64,000 nucleotides of DNA from contig NZ_JABEZT010000006.1 in assembly GCF_013149805.1 (NCBI RefSeq), positions 1-64,000 on the forward strand, read 5' to 3'. Origin of the DNA: Isoptericola chiayiensis. Its GTDB lineage: Bacteria; Actinomycetota; Actinomycetes; Actinomycetales; Cellulomonadaceae. This document shows positions 7,461-16,314 of this stretch, piece after piece; position 1 is the stretch's first letter, and every line of letters begins with the position of its first letter. The notes beneath the pieces are model-generated. The model searched no databases, was not told where the DNA came from, and saw only the letters and a list, made by a program, of their open reading frames with translations. A program made the position numbers and the translations under genes.

Positions 7461-8378
7461 TCACACCTCGTCGAAGGTCAGCACCGGCCGCCCGGTTCGG
7501 GGGTGGCGCAGCACGGTGGTGCGGACCCCGTAGACGGGATCGATCACCTCCGGCACCAGCACCTCGGCGACCGGCCCGGCCGCCACCACGTGCCCGGCGT
7601 GCCCGGGAGCCAGGACGACGGCGTGGTCGCACGTTGCGGCCGCCAGGGACAGGTCGTGCAGCGCCGCCAGCACGGTCACGCCGTCGCCGGCCAGATCGCG
7701 CACGAGCCGCATCGTCGCGAGCTGGGCGGCCACGTCCAGATGGTTGGTCGGTTCGTCGAGCAGCAGCACCCGCGGCTGCTGGGCCAGCGCACGCGCCATG
7801 TGCACGCGTTGGCGCTCGCCGCCGGAGAGCGTGCCGATCTCCCGGGCGGCCAGGTCCGCCGCGCCGGTGCGGTCGAGGGCGGCCCGAGCGAGCTCGTGGT
7901 CGTCCTCGGTGGGGCCGGCCAGCAGGGAGCGGTGCGGGGTCCGGCCCAGCAGGACGGCGTCGAGCACCGTCACGGGCAGCTCGGTGGCGGCGTCCTGCTC
8001 CACGAACGCCAGGGTCCGGGCCCGACGACGGCGCGGCATCGCCAGCACGTCCTCGCCGTCCGCAGCGGCCCGCGATGCTGTGGCGCCCCCGGGGGATCCG
8101 TCGTCGTCCGGGCTGCCGATCAAGGCGACCCGTCCGCCGTCGGGCCGCTCCACGCCCGCGACGAGCCGCAGCAGCGTCGACTTGCCGGTGCCGTTCGGGC
8201 CGAGCAGCCCGGTGACGGCGCCGGGCGGGGCGGTGACGTCGACGTCGTCGAGGATCAGCCGGCCGCCCACGGACCAGCGCACCCGCTCGGCCGCCAGGCC
8301 GGCCGCGCCCGCCGGGCCGTGGCCGCCGGAGGACGTCGGAGCGAGCCCGGCGGTCCGTGCGTCGAACGTCTGCGTCAT
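7461..8378 (-). CDS. ABC importer ATP-binding protein (proposed F420-0 transporter)
   Basis: A 305-residue FecE/BtuD-type ATPase. Walker A is LGPNGTGKSTLLRL (near residue 60), the signature is LSGGERQRVHMARAL and Walker B is VLLLDEPTNHLD, followed by the switch His in LAALHDLSLAA. An unusual insertion of about 35 residues (GSPDDDGSPGGATASRAAADGED) follows the Walker A region. The ATG at 8378 overlaps the permease stop by four bases. Together with the next two genes it resembles the three-gene actinobacterial cassette proposed, not proven, to import F420-0. A haem, siderophore or cobalamin importer is the alternative. Confidence 0.85.
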   Translation of the reverse strand: MTQTFDARTAGLAPTSSGGHGPAGAAGLAAERVRWSVGGRLILDDVDVTAPPGAVTGLLGPNGTGKSTLLRLVAGVERPDGGRVALIGSPDDDGSPGGATASRAAADGEDVLAMPRRRRARTLAFVEQDAATELPVTVLDAVLLGRTPHRSLLAGPTEDDHELARAALDRTGAADLAAREIGTLSGGERQRVHMARALAQQPRVLLLDEPTNHLDVAAQLATMRLVRDLAGDGVTVLAALHDLSLAAATCDHAVVLAPGHAGHVVAAGPVAEVLVPEVIDPVYGVRTTVLRHPRTGRPVLTFDEV

Positions 8379-9463
8379 GCCCGGGCCCGTCCCTTCCACA
8401 GCAGCAGCGCGAACACGGGTGCCCCGATCGCGGCGGTGACGATCCCGACGGGCAGCTCGCGCGGGGCGAAGACGGTCCGGGCCAGCGTGTCGGCCCACAC
8501 CAGGAACGTGGCCCCGCACAGCATCGACAGCGGCAGCAGCGCGCGGTGGCGCGAGCCCACGAGGAACCGCACGGTGTGCGGCAGGATCAGCCCCACGAAC
8601 CCGATGGCCCCGGACTGGGAGACCAGCGCCCCGGTGAGCAGCGCGACGCCGAGCAGCAGCAGCCAGCGCACCCGCGCCACGGGGACACCGAGCGCGGCCG
8701 CAGAGGTGTCGCCGAACGTGAACGCGTCGAGCACGGACCCGGTCGAGGCGAGCAGCGTGCCGAGCAGCAGCACCGCCCCGCCCGCCACGGCGACGGACAC
8801 CCAGTCGGCGCCCGCCACGGAGCCCAGCAGCCACGCGAGGATCTCGCGGTACTGGTCGCCGGTGGCCGACCAGAAGATGACGAAGCTCGTCGCCGCGGCC
8901 GCGAGCTGGGAGACCGCCAGTCCCGCCAGCACGGTGCGTGCGGGGGTCAGCCCGCCGGCACCGCGGCCCGCCGCGGACGCCAGCGCCAGCGTCGCCGCCA
9001 GCGCCGCCGCCGCCCCGACGAACGCCGCCACCGGAAGCACGGCCAGCCAGCCGAGGACCAGCACGCACGCCGCACCCAGCGACGCCCCGGAGCTGAGCCC
9101 GAGCAGGTACGGGTCGGCCAGCGGGTTGCGGGTCAGGGACTGCATGACCACGCCGCACACCGCCAGCCCGGCCCCGACCGCGGCGGCGGTCAGCACCCGC
9201 GGCAGGCGCAGCTGCCACACGATGCCGTCGTCCAGCCGGTCGGGCGTCGCCAGCCCGAGCCAGTCGCCCAGGCCGAGCCGCGTCGCCACCACCTGCCCGA
9301 CGTCCGACGGCGTCAGCCCGGCCGGCCCGATCGTCACCGCGACCACCACGGAGGTCAGCAGCACCGCCGTCGTGCCGCCCAGCCACGCCGCGAGCCGGCC
9401 CCGCGACAGCGTCGCCGGAGCGGGCGCGGTCCGGGGCCGGGTGGCGGCGCGGGTCTCACTCAT
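8375..9463 (-). CDS. FecCD-type ABC permease (proposed F420-0 transporter)
   Basis: A 362-residue permease with about ten hydrophobic helices. It shows the FecCD pattern RLPRVLTAAAVGAGLAVCGVVMQSLTRNPLADPYLLGLSSGASLGA, the motif shared by BtuC/FecD proteins, and the C-terminal SGAIGFVGLILPHTVRFLVGSRHR coupling region that contacts the ATPase. The start overlaps the end of the binding-protein gene by eight bases, and the end overlaps the ATPase start by four. Substrate is inferred from the binding protein only. Confidence 0.87.
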   Translation of the reverse strand: MSETRAATRPRTAPAPATLSRGRLAAWLGGTTAVLLTSVVVAVTIGPAGLTPSDVGQVVATRLGLGDWLGLATPDRLDDGIVWQLRLPRVLTAAAVGAGLAVCGVVMQSLTRNPLADPYLLGLSSGASLGAACVLVLGWLAVLPVAAFVGAAAALAATLALASAAGRGAGGLTPARTVLAGLAVSQLAAAATSFVIFWSATGDQYREILAWLLGSVAGADWVSVAVAGGAVLLLGTLLASTGSVLDAFTFGDTSAAALGVPVARVRWLLLLGVALLTGALVSQSGAIGFVGLILPHTVRFLVGSRHRALLPLSMLCGATFLVWADTLARTVFAPRELPVGIVTAAIGAPVFALLLWKGRARA

Positions 9464-10484
9464 CGAGGTCGAGCTCCGCGAGCTGGTCGGCGAGGTCGGC
9501 GGCGGCGTCGGCGTTGCGCACGCCGGCCTCGGTGGCCGGGAACGGCACGGTCAGGTAGCGCCCGGCCTGCACGGCGCTCAGCTCGGACGTCGCGGCGTTG
9601 GACTCGAGCCGGTCGATCTTGTCGTCGGCCGAGTTCCACGTGGCGTCCACGAGCACGATGACGTCCGGGTCGGCGGCGACGATCTCCTCCCACGCCATCG
9701 AGGTCCAGGTGTCCTCGACGTCGCCGGCGACGTTGTCCAGCCCGACGGCGTCGAGGATCATCTGGGGCGCGCCGATGCCGGCGCCGACGTACGGGATGTC
9801 GGAGCCCGAGGAGTACCACAGGGCCGTCAGGTCGCGCTCGTCCGGGGTGACGCCGTCGAGCACGGCCTGCTGCTCGGCGACCAGCTCGGCGGCCGCGTCC
9901 TGCGCGTCGAAGATCTCGCCGACCTCGGTGATCTCGGCGAACACCTCGTCGAAGGTCAGCGGGTTCGGCATGTACTCCGGGGCCTTGCAGGCGGCGGGCG
10001 CCACGTAGCTGTTCACGTCGAGCGAGGCGAGCGTCTCGCGGTCCCCGGCGCCGTCGGCGGCGACGTTCGACTCCCAGCCGGCGTAGACGAGGTCCGGGTC
10101 GAGCTCGAGGACCGCCTCGGTGCCGGGCACCTCGTCGCTGAACGGGTCGGCCACGGCGGTGCCGTCGGCGGCGTCGGCCAGCCACGCGGGCGCGGGGCCG
10201 TCGAGGAACGCGGACCCGACGATCCGGTCGCCCAGGCCGAGCGCCAGCAGCGTCTCGGCGGTGGAGGACTTGATGGTCACGACACGTTCGGGTGCGGACT
10301 CGAAGGTCACCTCGGTCCCGCAGTTGTCGACGGTGAGCGGGTATTGGGTGGCGGCGCCGTCGGCCGCGACGTCCTCGGTGGTGGACGGCTCCGTCCCGGC
10401 CGGTGCGGTGTCGGCGGAGCAGGCGGCGAGGGAGACGACGGTGAGGGTCGCGAGGGTCAGGGCGGTGAGGCGCGCTCGGGGCAC
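9456..10484 (-). CDS. ABC substrate-binding lipoprotein (proposed F420-0 binding protein)
   Basis: A 342-residue FepB/BtuF-fold lipoprotein with lipobox LAAC (Cys22). Conserved phrases match what I know of the proposed F420-0 binding family: TVDNCGTEVTFESAPERVVTIKSSTAETLLALGLGDRIVG, then YSSGSDIPYVGAGIGAPQMILDAVGL and AGRYLTVPFPATEAGVRNADA. That family was proposed because it occurs in actinobacteria that use F420 but lack most of its synthesis genes. No cofE is in this window. First gene of the operon, preceded by a structured leader. Confidence 0.82.
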   Translation of the reverse strand: MPRARLTALTLATLTVVSLAACSADTAPAGTEPSTTEDVAADGAATQYPLTVDNCGTEVTFESAPERVVTIKSSTAETLLALGLGDRIVGSAFLDGPAPAWLADAADGTAVADPFSDEVPGTEAVLELDPDLVYAGWESNVAADGAGDRETLASLDVNSYVAPAACKAPEYMPNPLTFDEVFAEITEVGEIFDAQDAAAELVAEQQAVLDGVTPDERDLTALWYSSGSDIPYVGAGIGAPQMILDAVGLDNVAGDVEDTWTSMAWEEIVAADPDVIVLVDATWNSADDKIDRLESNAATSELSAVQAGRYLTVPFPATEAGVRNADAAADLADQLAELDLDE

Positions 10485-10620
10485 GGGTGGGACTCCTGGA
10501 GGGCAGGGGTGGCGTCGTGGGCGGGTGCGTCATCTCGCACCGACCGGACCTGCGGCCCAAGTCAGGGGCCGCACCGACGGGCGATTCACCGGTGCCCGTG
10601 GTCCGCGAGGACCTCCACCC
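10485..10620 (-). promoter_or_regulatory. Structured 5' leader of the F420-0 importer operon (candidate RNA element)
   Basis: Upstream of the binding-protein gene, three perfect inverted pairs lie in about 75 bases: an 8-bp stem with 7-base loop (arms 10551-10558 and 10566-10573), a 6-bp stem with 6-base loop (10524-10529 and 10536-10541) and a 6-bp pair 10571-10576 with 10590-10595. The first and third share three bases, so they are partly exclusive. This is the layout of a switch, but it does not match the FMN, TPP or cobalamin consensus I know. The rest of the gap to 10812 holds only the start region of the molybdoenzyme gene; I see no gene there. Confidence 0.4.
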
Positions 10621-10812
10621 TAGTACCGCCCGCACCGCTGTGGGTAGAGAATCTGCGGGTCGCGGGCGCCGCCGAGCTGCAGATCTCATGCCCACAGCGG
10701 TGAGGTGGTGGGGGAGCCGTGCCGGCCACCGGGGATTACAGGGTGGTGACGGTCGCCGTCCGACGGCGGATCGGGCGCGGCGTCGGCCGCCCGCGGTGGC
10801 AGGGTGGAGAGC

Positions 10813-12399
10813 ATGCAGACCCGAGGAACCGGCTGGTGGGCGGCGCTCGCCGGCGTCGTGGCCGCCGGCGCCGGACTGGCGCTGGCCGAGCTCGTCGCCG
10901 CGTGGGTGGACCCGACGTCCTCCCCGGTGCTCGCGCTGGGCGGTGTCGTCGTCGACAGCGTCCCGCCGTGGCTGAAGGACTTCGCCGTCGAGTGGTTCGG
11001 CACCGCGGACAAGCTCGTGCTGCTGTCCACCATGGGTGTGGTGCTCGCCGCCGGTGCCGCGCTGTCGGGGTGGCTGGAGCTGCGGCGCCCCCCGGCAGGC
11101 CGGCTGCTGCTCGGCGGCGTCGGCCTCGTGATGGCCGTCGTCGCGGCGACCCGCCCCGAGGCGACGCCGCTGTGGGCGCTGCCCGCGGTGATCGGGGTCG
11201 GCGTCGCGGTGGTGCTGCTGCGGCTGCTCGTGGCCCGCGTGCCGGTCCCTGCGCCGCCGCCCGCCACGCCGGTGCCTGCCGTGGCCGGCGCCGGTGCGGC
11301 ACCCGAGGAACCGCCGTCGGACCGGGGCGCCACCCGGCGCACCTTCCTGGTCTGGACGGGGGCGACCGCCGTCGGCGGCGTGCTCGCCCTGGCCGCCTCC
11401 CGCACGCTGGCGGCCGGCAGCCGCGCCGTGCAGGTGGTGCGCGAGGCCATCAACCTCCCGGCCCCCGCCACCCCGGCCCCCGCCGTCCCCGCCGGCGCCG
11501 ACCTCGGCGTCGACGGCGTCCACCCCTACGTGACGGCCAACGAGGACTTCTACCGGATCGACACCGCGTTGCGCGTGCCGCAGGTGGACCCCGGGTCCTG
11601 GTCGCTGCGCGTCACCGGGCTGGTGGACGAGCCGTTCGAGATCTCCTGGGACGAGCTCCTCGAGCTGCCGATGACGGAGCACCACGTGACCCTGTGCTGC
11701 GTGTCCAACGAGGTCGGCGGCGACCTCATCGACAACGCCCTGTGGCTCGGCTACCCGATCCGCGAGCTGCTGGCGCGCGCCGGCCCGCAGGCCGACGCCG
11801 ACATGGTGCTGTCCTCCTCGGTGGACGGCTGGACCGCCGGGACGCCCCTGGAGGTGCTGACCGACCCGGACCGGGACGCGCTGCTCGCGATCGGCATGAA
11901 CGGCGAGCCGTTGCCGGAGGAGCACGGGTTCCCCGCCCGTTTGGTGGTGCCCGGGCTGTACGGGTACGTCTCGGCCACCAAGTGGGTCACCGAGCTCAAG
12001 GTCACCCGGTTCGCCGACGACGAGGGTTACTGGACCCCGCGCGGCTGGTCGGCCCTCGGCCCGGTCAAGGTGCACTCCCGCATCGACGTCCCGCGGCCGG
12101 GCACCCCGCTCGAGCCCGGCACCGTCGTCGTCGCCGGCGTCGCCTGGGCGCAGCACACCGGCATCTCGGGCGTCGAGGTGCGCATCGACGACGGCGAGTG
12201 GCAGTCCGCCGAGCTCGCCGAGACCGTCGGGCCGGACACCTGGCGGCAGTGGCGCTACGCGTGGGACGCCACCGCGGGCGACCACACGGTGGCGGTGCGC
12301 GCGACGGACGCCGACGGCCAGGTGCAGACCGCGGACGAGGCGCCGCCCGCGCCGGACGGCGCGACGGGGTGGCACGCGTTCGACCTCACGGTCGGCTGA
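10813..12399 (+). CDS. Membrane-anchored sulfite-oxidase-like molybdopterin oxidoreductase
   Basis: A 528-residue protein. Four to five membrane helices fill residues 8-145, then a Pro-rich linker and a twin-arginine-like RRTFLVW segment at 175-181 lead into a further helix. The catalytic sulfite-oxidase domain starts near 235; the molybdenum-ligand cysteine lies in LCCVSNEVGG (Cys295 or Cys296). The C-terminal domain (near 425-528) is the dimerisation Ig-like fold (GVAWAQHTGISGVEVRIDDGEWQ). The catalytic part is expected on the outer face. The true substrate of such bacterial proteins is usually unknown. ATG at 10813 was chosen over GTG 10804 because AGGGTGGAGA then acts as ribosome site. 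Confidence 0.85.
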   Translation: MQTRGTGWWAALAGVVAAGAGLALAELVAAWVDPTSSPVLALGGVVVDSVPPWLKDFAVEWFGTADKLVLLSTMGVVLAAGAALSGWLELRRPPAGRLLLGGVGLVMAVVAATRPEATPLWALPAVIGVGVAVVLLRLLVARVPVPAPPPATPVPAVAGAGAAPEEPPSDRGATRRTFLVWTGATAVGGVLALAASRTLAAGSRAVQVVREAINLPAPATPAPAVPAGADLGVDGVHPYVTANEDFYRIDTALRVPQVDPGSWSLRVTGLVDEPFEISWDELLELPMTEHHVTLCCVSNEVGGDLIDNALWLGYPIRELLARAGPQADADMVLSSSVDGWTAGTPLEVLTDPDRDALLAIGMNGEPLPEEHGFPARLVVPGLYGYVSATKWVTELKVTRFADDEGYWTPRGWSALGPVKVHSRIDVPRPGTPLEPGTVVVAGVAWAQHTGISGVEVRIDDGEWQSAELAETVGPDTWRQWRYAWDATAGDHTVAVRATDADGQVQTADEAPPAPDGATGWHAFDLTVG

Positions 12400-12413
12400 G
12401 CGGCCGGGTCCGG

Positions 12414-13817
12414 TCAGGGCCGCGTCGCCACCGCGACGGCCTCGGCGACGGCGTCGAAGTCCTCGCGGAGCATCCCGACGGTGAGCCGCAGGTGCGCCGA
12501 GCCCTCGCCGCGCGCCTCGCGCCCTGCCCGGAACGGCGCACCCGGCGCCGCCCGGATCCCCGCGGCCTCGAGCCGGACCAGCGCGGTGTCCTCGTCGGGG
12601 ACCGCCAGCCACAGGTTGACGCCGTCACCGGCGCGCGCCAGGACGCCGCGCCGCTCCAGCGCGGCGACGAACCCGCGCTGCCGGGCGAAGTACAGGCGCC
12701 GGGCGTGCTCGACGGCGGCGATCGCGTCGGAGTCGGTGAGCAGGTCGGCCAGCACTCGCTGCAGCAGCCGGCTGGTCCACCCGGGCCCGAGCATGCGCCG
12801 CGCGACGAGCGGGTCCAGCACGGTGGCCGGTCCGCCCACGGCCGCGATGCGCAGGTCGGGGCCGTGGGACTTGGAGAAGGACCGCACGTGCACGACGCGG
12901 TCGGGCAGGTAGGACCCGAGGCTGACGTCGCGCGCCGAGGCGATGAGGCCCGAGTGGTCGTCCTCGACCACGACGACGTCGGGGCCCTCGGCGCGCAGCA
13001 GGCGCGCGAGCTCGCGGGCACGGGTCGAGGTCAGGCTGCGTCCGGTGGGGTTCTGGGCGCGGGGCTGCAGCACGACGGCGCGCACCCCGCGTTCGAGGGC
13101 GGCCGCCAGCGAGGCGGGCCGCACCCCGTGCTGGTCGAGCGCGAGGGGGACGCGTTCCAGCCCCAGCTGGTCGAGCACGTCGAGCACGGGCGGGAAGCCC
13201 GGGTCCTCGACGGCGACGCGGTCCCCGAACCCGGCCACCTGCTCCAGCGTCCGTTCGATCGCGTCCAGCGCGCCGTCGACGACGGTCATCCGCTGGGGCA
13301 GGAACGGCCACGTCTCGCGGAACAGCGCCTCGAGCTCGGGCAGGAGCGGGGTGTCGAGGTAGCTGCCCGTGTCCGCGGCGGGGTTGGACTCGGCGGCCCG
13401 GCGCAGCGCCGGACCCAGCCGGGGGAGCAGCTCGGGGTCGGGCGTGCCGCCGGAGAGGTCGAGGCGGGGGAGCGGGGCCGTGCCCCGCGCCGGGGCGTGA
13501 CCGCCGTCGGCCATCGACCGGTAGCGCGGCGGCAGCCAGCCGCGCGGCTCGGGCAGGACGACGGTGCCGCCGCGGCCCCGTGAGGTCACGAGCCCGACGG
13601 CGGACAGGGCCTGGAAGGCGCCGCTGACGGTGGCCGGGCTGACGCCGAGGGCGGCCGCGAGGTCCCGCACGGTCGGCAGGCGGTCGCCGGGGCGCAGCTC
13701 GCCGGAGCGCACGACGCGCGCCAGCGTGGCGGCGATGCCCCGGGGGCTCGGGTCGGTGACCTGGGCGGCCAGGGCCGCCGTGTCGAGGCCCTGCTCGGGC
13801 TGCTGAGGCTGCGGCAT
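12414..13817 (-). CDS. MocR-type GntR/aminotransferase transcriptional regulator
   Basis: A 467-residue fusion of an N-terminal GntR winged helix (residues about 25-95, LRPGDRLPTVRDLAAALGVSPATVSGAFQALSAVGLVTSRGRGGTVV) with a fold-type I aminotransferase domain. The pyridoxal-phosphate lysine is in VRSFSKSHGPDLRIAAVGG. MocR proteins sense amino acids or vitamers through PLP chemistry and usually control an adjacent divergent operon. Here that is the pyrimidine/beta-alanine cluster starting at 13972, so it is the natural candidate regulator. It converges with the molybdoenzyme gene. Confidence 0.87.
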   Translation of the reverse strand: MPQPQQPEQGLDTAALAAQVTDPSPRGIAATLARVVRSGELRPGDRLPTVRDLAAALGVSPATVSGAFQALSAVGLVTSRGRGGTVVLPEPRGWLPPRYRSMADGGHAPARGTAPLPRLDLSGGTPDPELLPRLGPALRRAAESNPAADTGSYLDTPLLPELEALFRETWPFLPQRMTVVDGALDAIERTLEQVAGFGDRVAVEDPGFPPVLDVLDQLGLERVPLALDQHGVRPASLAAALERGVRAVVLQPRAQNPTGRSLTSTRARELARLLRAEGPDVVVVEDDHSGLIASARDVSLGSYLPDRVVHVRSFSKSHGPDLRIAAVGGPATVLDPLVARRMLGPGWTSRLLQRVLADLLTDSDAIAAVEHARRLYFARQRGFVAALERRGVLARAGDGVNLWLAVPDEDTALVRLEAAGIRAAPGAPFRAGREARGEGSAHLRLTVGMLREDFDAVAEAVAVATRP

Positions 13818-13835
13818 CCGCCCATCCTGCCCTGA

Positions 13836-13853
13836 CCGAATCGTCCGACTCGG
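13836..13853. promoter_or_regulatory. Imperfect palindrome, candidate MocR operator
   Basis: CCGAATCGTCCGACTCGG is an 18-base imperfect palindrome, located 19 bases before the MocR start in the divergent gap to the nitrilase gene. The remaining gap is AT-richer than its surroundings and should hold the promoter of the catabolic operon, whose first gene has GGGAGG at 13960-13965. Confidence 0.4.
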
Positions 13854-13971
13854 AGTGTTTACAGCGTCGGCGGCAGCCGTCGCGGTACGGAAAACGATCG
13901 GTCACGCCACAGAAATGTTCAAGCCCCACAGTCACATTCATTCTCGTCCGACAGACCGTGGGAGGTCCTCC

Positions 13972-14820
13972 ATGAGCGTGGTTCGCGTCGCATTCACCCA
14001 GGCCCGCTGGGCCGGCGACAAGGAGTCGATGATCGCGCTGCACGAGCGCTGGGCCCGCGAGGCCGCCGACCAGGGCGCCCAGGTCGTCGCCTTCCAGGAG
14101 CTGTTCTACGGCCCCTACTTCGGCATCACCCAGGACACCGCCTACTACGACTACGCCGAGTCCGTGCCCGGCCCGACCGTGGACCGGTTCGCCGCGCTGG
14201 CCGCCGAGCTCGGCGTCGTCATGGTCCTCCCGGTCTACGAGGAGGAGCAACCGGGCGTGCTGTACAACACCGCGGCCGTCATCGACGCCGACGGCACCTA
14301 CCTCGGCAAGTACCGCAAGCACCACATCCCGCACCTGCCGAAGTTCTGGGAGAAGTTCTACTTCCGCCCCGGCAACCTCGGCTACCCCGTCTTCGAGACG
14401 GCGGTCGGCAAGATCGGCGTCAACATCTGCTACGACCGCCACTTCCCCGAGGGCTGGCGCGTGCTGGCCCTCAACGGCGCCGAGATCGTCTTCAACCCCA
14501 ACGCCACCGCCCCCGGCGTCTCCAACCGGCTGTGGGAGATCGAGCAGCCCGCGGCGGCGGCCGCCAACGGCTACTTCATCGTCGCGAACAACCGCGTCGG
14601 GCTCGAGGACAACGAGTACGGCGACGAGGCGGTGTCGTTCTACGGCAGCTCGTACGCCGTCGGGCCCGACGGCAACTACGTCGGCGAGGTCGCGAGCTCG
14701 AGCGAGGACGAGCTCGTGATCCGCGACCTCGACCTCGGACAGATCCGCGAGGTCCGCCAGCGCTGGCAGTTCTTCCGCGACCGCCGTCCCGACGCCTACG
14801 GGCCGATCGTCGCCCCGTGA
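13972..14820 (+). CDS. Nitrilase-superfamily amidohydrolase, likely beta-ureidopropionase
   Basis: A 282-residue carbon-nitrogen hydrolase. The catalytic triad is visible: Glu43 in VAFQELF, Lys116 in GKYRKHHIP and Cys153 in NICYDRHFPEGWR. The GKYRKHHIPHLPKFWEKFYFRPGN stretch is characteristic of beta-ureidopropionase and N-carbamoylputrescine hydrolase. Beside a dihydropyrimidinase gene the likely reaction is N-carbamoyl-beta-alanine to beta-alanine, CO2 and ammonia, in the cytoplasm. The ATG at 13972 follows GGGAGGTCC. First gene of a long operon; 37 bases separate it from hydA. Confidence 0.85.
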   Translation: MSVVRVAFTQARWAGDKESMIALHERWAREAADQGAQVVAFQELFYGPYFGITQDTAYYDYAESVPGPTVDRFAALAAELGVVMVLPVYEEEQPGVLYNTAAVIDADGTYLGKYRKHHIPHLPKFWEKFYFRPGNLGYPVFETAVGKIGVNICYDRHFPEGWRVLALNGAEIVFNPNATAPGVSNRLWEIEQPAAAAANGYFIVANNRVGLEDNEYGDEAVSFYGSSYAVGPDGNYVGEVASSSEDELVIRDLDLGQIREVRQRWQFFRDRRPDAYGPIVAP

Positions 14821-14857
14821 GCACCCCCGCACGCGCCCAGGACAGGAGGTCCACCCC

Positions 14858-16291
14858 ATGAAGACCCTCATCACCGGCGGCACCGTCGTCAACGCCAGCG
14901 GCCGCTCGCGGGCCGACGTGCTCATCGACGGCGAGCAGATCGTCGCGCTGCTCGAACCCGGCTCGACCCTGTTCGGCGTGGACCTCGCCGCCTCCGTCGA
15001 CCGGGTGGTCGACGCCACCGGCAAGTACGTCGTGCCCGGCGGCATCGACGCCCACACCCACATGGAGATGCCGTTCGGCGGCACGTTCGCCGCCGACACC
15101 TTCGCCACGGGCACGACGGCGGCGGCCTGGGGCGGCACGACCACCATCGTCGACTTCGTGGTCCAGTACCCGGACCAGAACGTCCTCGACCAGTACGCGC
15201 AGTGGCACGACAAGGCAGCCGGGAACTGCGCCGTCGACTACGGGTTCCACCAGATCCTGTCCGACGTGCAGGACTCCTCGCTGGCGGCCATGGACGAGCT
15301 CATCGACGAGGGCGTGACCAGCTTCAAGCTGTTCATGGCCTACAAGGGCGTGTTCCTGTCCGACGACGGCCAGATCCTGCGGGCCATGCAGAAGGCCGCC
15401 GACAACGGCGCCATGATGATGATGCACGCTGAGAACGGCGCCGTCATCGACGTCCTCGTCCAGCAGGCGCTCGCCGCCGGGAACACCTCGCCGTACTTCC
15501 ACGGCACCACGCGCCCGTGGCAGGCCGAGGCCGAGGCCACGAGCCGGGCCATCATGCTCGCCGACCTCACCGGCGCCCCGCTGTACGTCGTGCACGTCTC
15601 GGCCAAGCAGGCCGTCGAGCAGATCGCCCTGGCCCGCGACAAGGGGCAGAACGTGTTCGGCGAGACCTGCCCGCAGTACCTCTACCTCTCCCTGGAGGAG
15701 CAGCTCGGCGCCGTCAGCGAGCAGTGGGGCGACTTCGAGGGCGCCAAGTGGGTGTGCTCCACCCCGCTGCGCTCGAAGCACGAGGGTCACCAGGACCACA
15801 TGTGGCAGGCGCTGCGCACCAACGACCTGCAGCTCGTCTCCACCGACCACTGCCCGTTCTGCATGGCCGACCAGAAGGAGCTCGGCCGCGGCGACTTCTC
15901 CAAGATCCCCAACGGCATCGGCTCGGTCGAGCACCGCATGGACCTGATGTACCAGGGCGTCGTCACCGGCCAGATCTCGCTCGAGCGCTGGGTCGAGATC
16001 ACCTCGGTCACCCCGGCGCGGATGTTCGGCATGTACGGCCGCAAGGGCGTGCTCGCCCCGGGCGCCGACGCCGACGTCGTCGTCTACGACCCGGCCGGCC
16101 ACACCTCCATCGGCGTGGACAGGACCCACCACATGAACCTCGACTACTCGCCCTGGGAGGGCTTCGAGATCGACGGCCACGTCGACACGGTGATCTCGCG
16201 CGGCGAGGTCCTCGTCGCCGACGACGAGTTCGTCGGCCGCCTCGGGCACGGCAAGTACGTCAAGCGCGACCTGACCCAGTACCTCGTCTGA
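14858..16291 (+). CDS. hydA: Dihydropyrimidinase (D-hydantoinase)
   Basis: A 477-residue amidohydrolase of normal length. Metal-binding residues are clear: His66 and His68 in GIDAHTHMEMPFGG, the carboxylated Lys157 in VTSFKLFMAYKG, then HAENG, VVHVSA and the catalytic Asp in STDHCPF. The MEMPFGG variant is the dihydropyrimidinase form. It opens 5,6-dihydrouracil or dihydrothymine to the N-carbamoyl-beta-amino acid. Ribosome site AGGAGG lies at 14844-14849. The neighbour at 13972 would take the product. Hydantoin use is the alternative, but the downstream enzymes fit pyrimidines better. Confidence 0.93.
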   Translation: MKTLITGGTVVNASGRSRADVLIDGEQIVALLEPGSTLFGVDLAASVDRVVDATGKYVVPGGIDAHTHMEMPFGGTFAADTFATGTTAAAWGGTTTIVDFVVQYPDQNVLDQYAQWHDKAAGNCAVDYGFHQILSDVQDSSLAAMDELIDEGVTSFKLFMAYKGVFLSDDGQILRAMQKAADNGAMMMMHAENGAVIDVLVQQALAAGNTSPYFHGTTRPWQAEAEATSRAIMLADLTGAPLYVVHVSAKQAVEQIALARDKGQNVFGETCPQYLYLSLEEQLGAVSEQWGDFEGAKWVCSTPLRSKHEGHQDHMWQALRTNDLQLVSTDHCPFCMADQKELGRGDFSKIPNGIGSVEHRMDLMYQGVVTGQISLERWVEITSVTPARMFGMYGRKGVLAPGADADVVVYDPAGHTSIGVDRTHHMNLDYSPWEGFEIDGHVDTVISRGEVLVADDEFVGRLGHGKYVKRDLTQYLV

Positions 16292-16314
16292 GCACGAGCC
16301 GGAAGGAGCTTCCC

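Noticed and set aside
10485-10620. Cobalamin or FMN riboswitch
   Set aside because: Some phrases look alike (CGGTGAATCGCC), but the conserved core blocks of either class are not all present; kept only as an unclassified structured leader.
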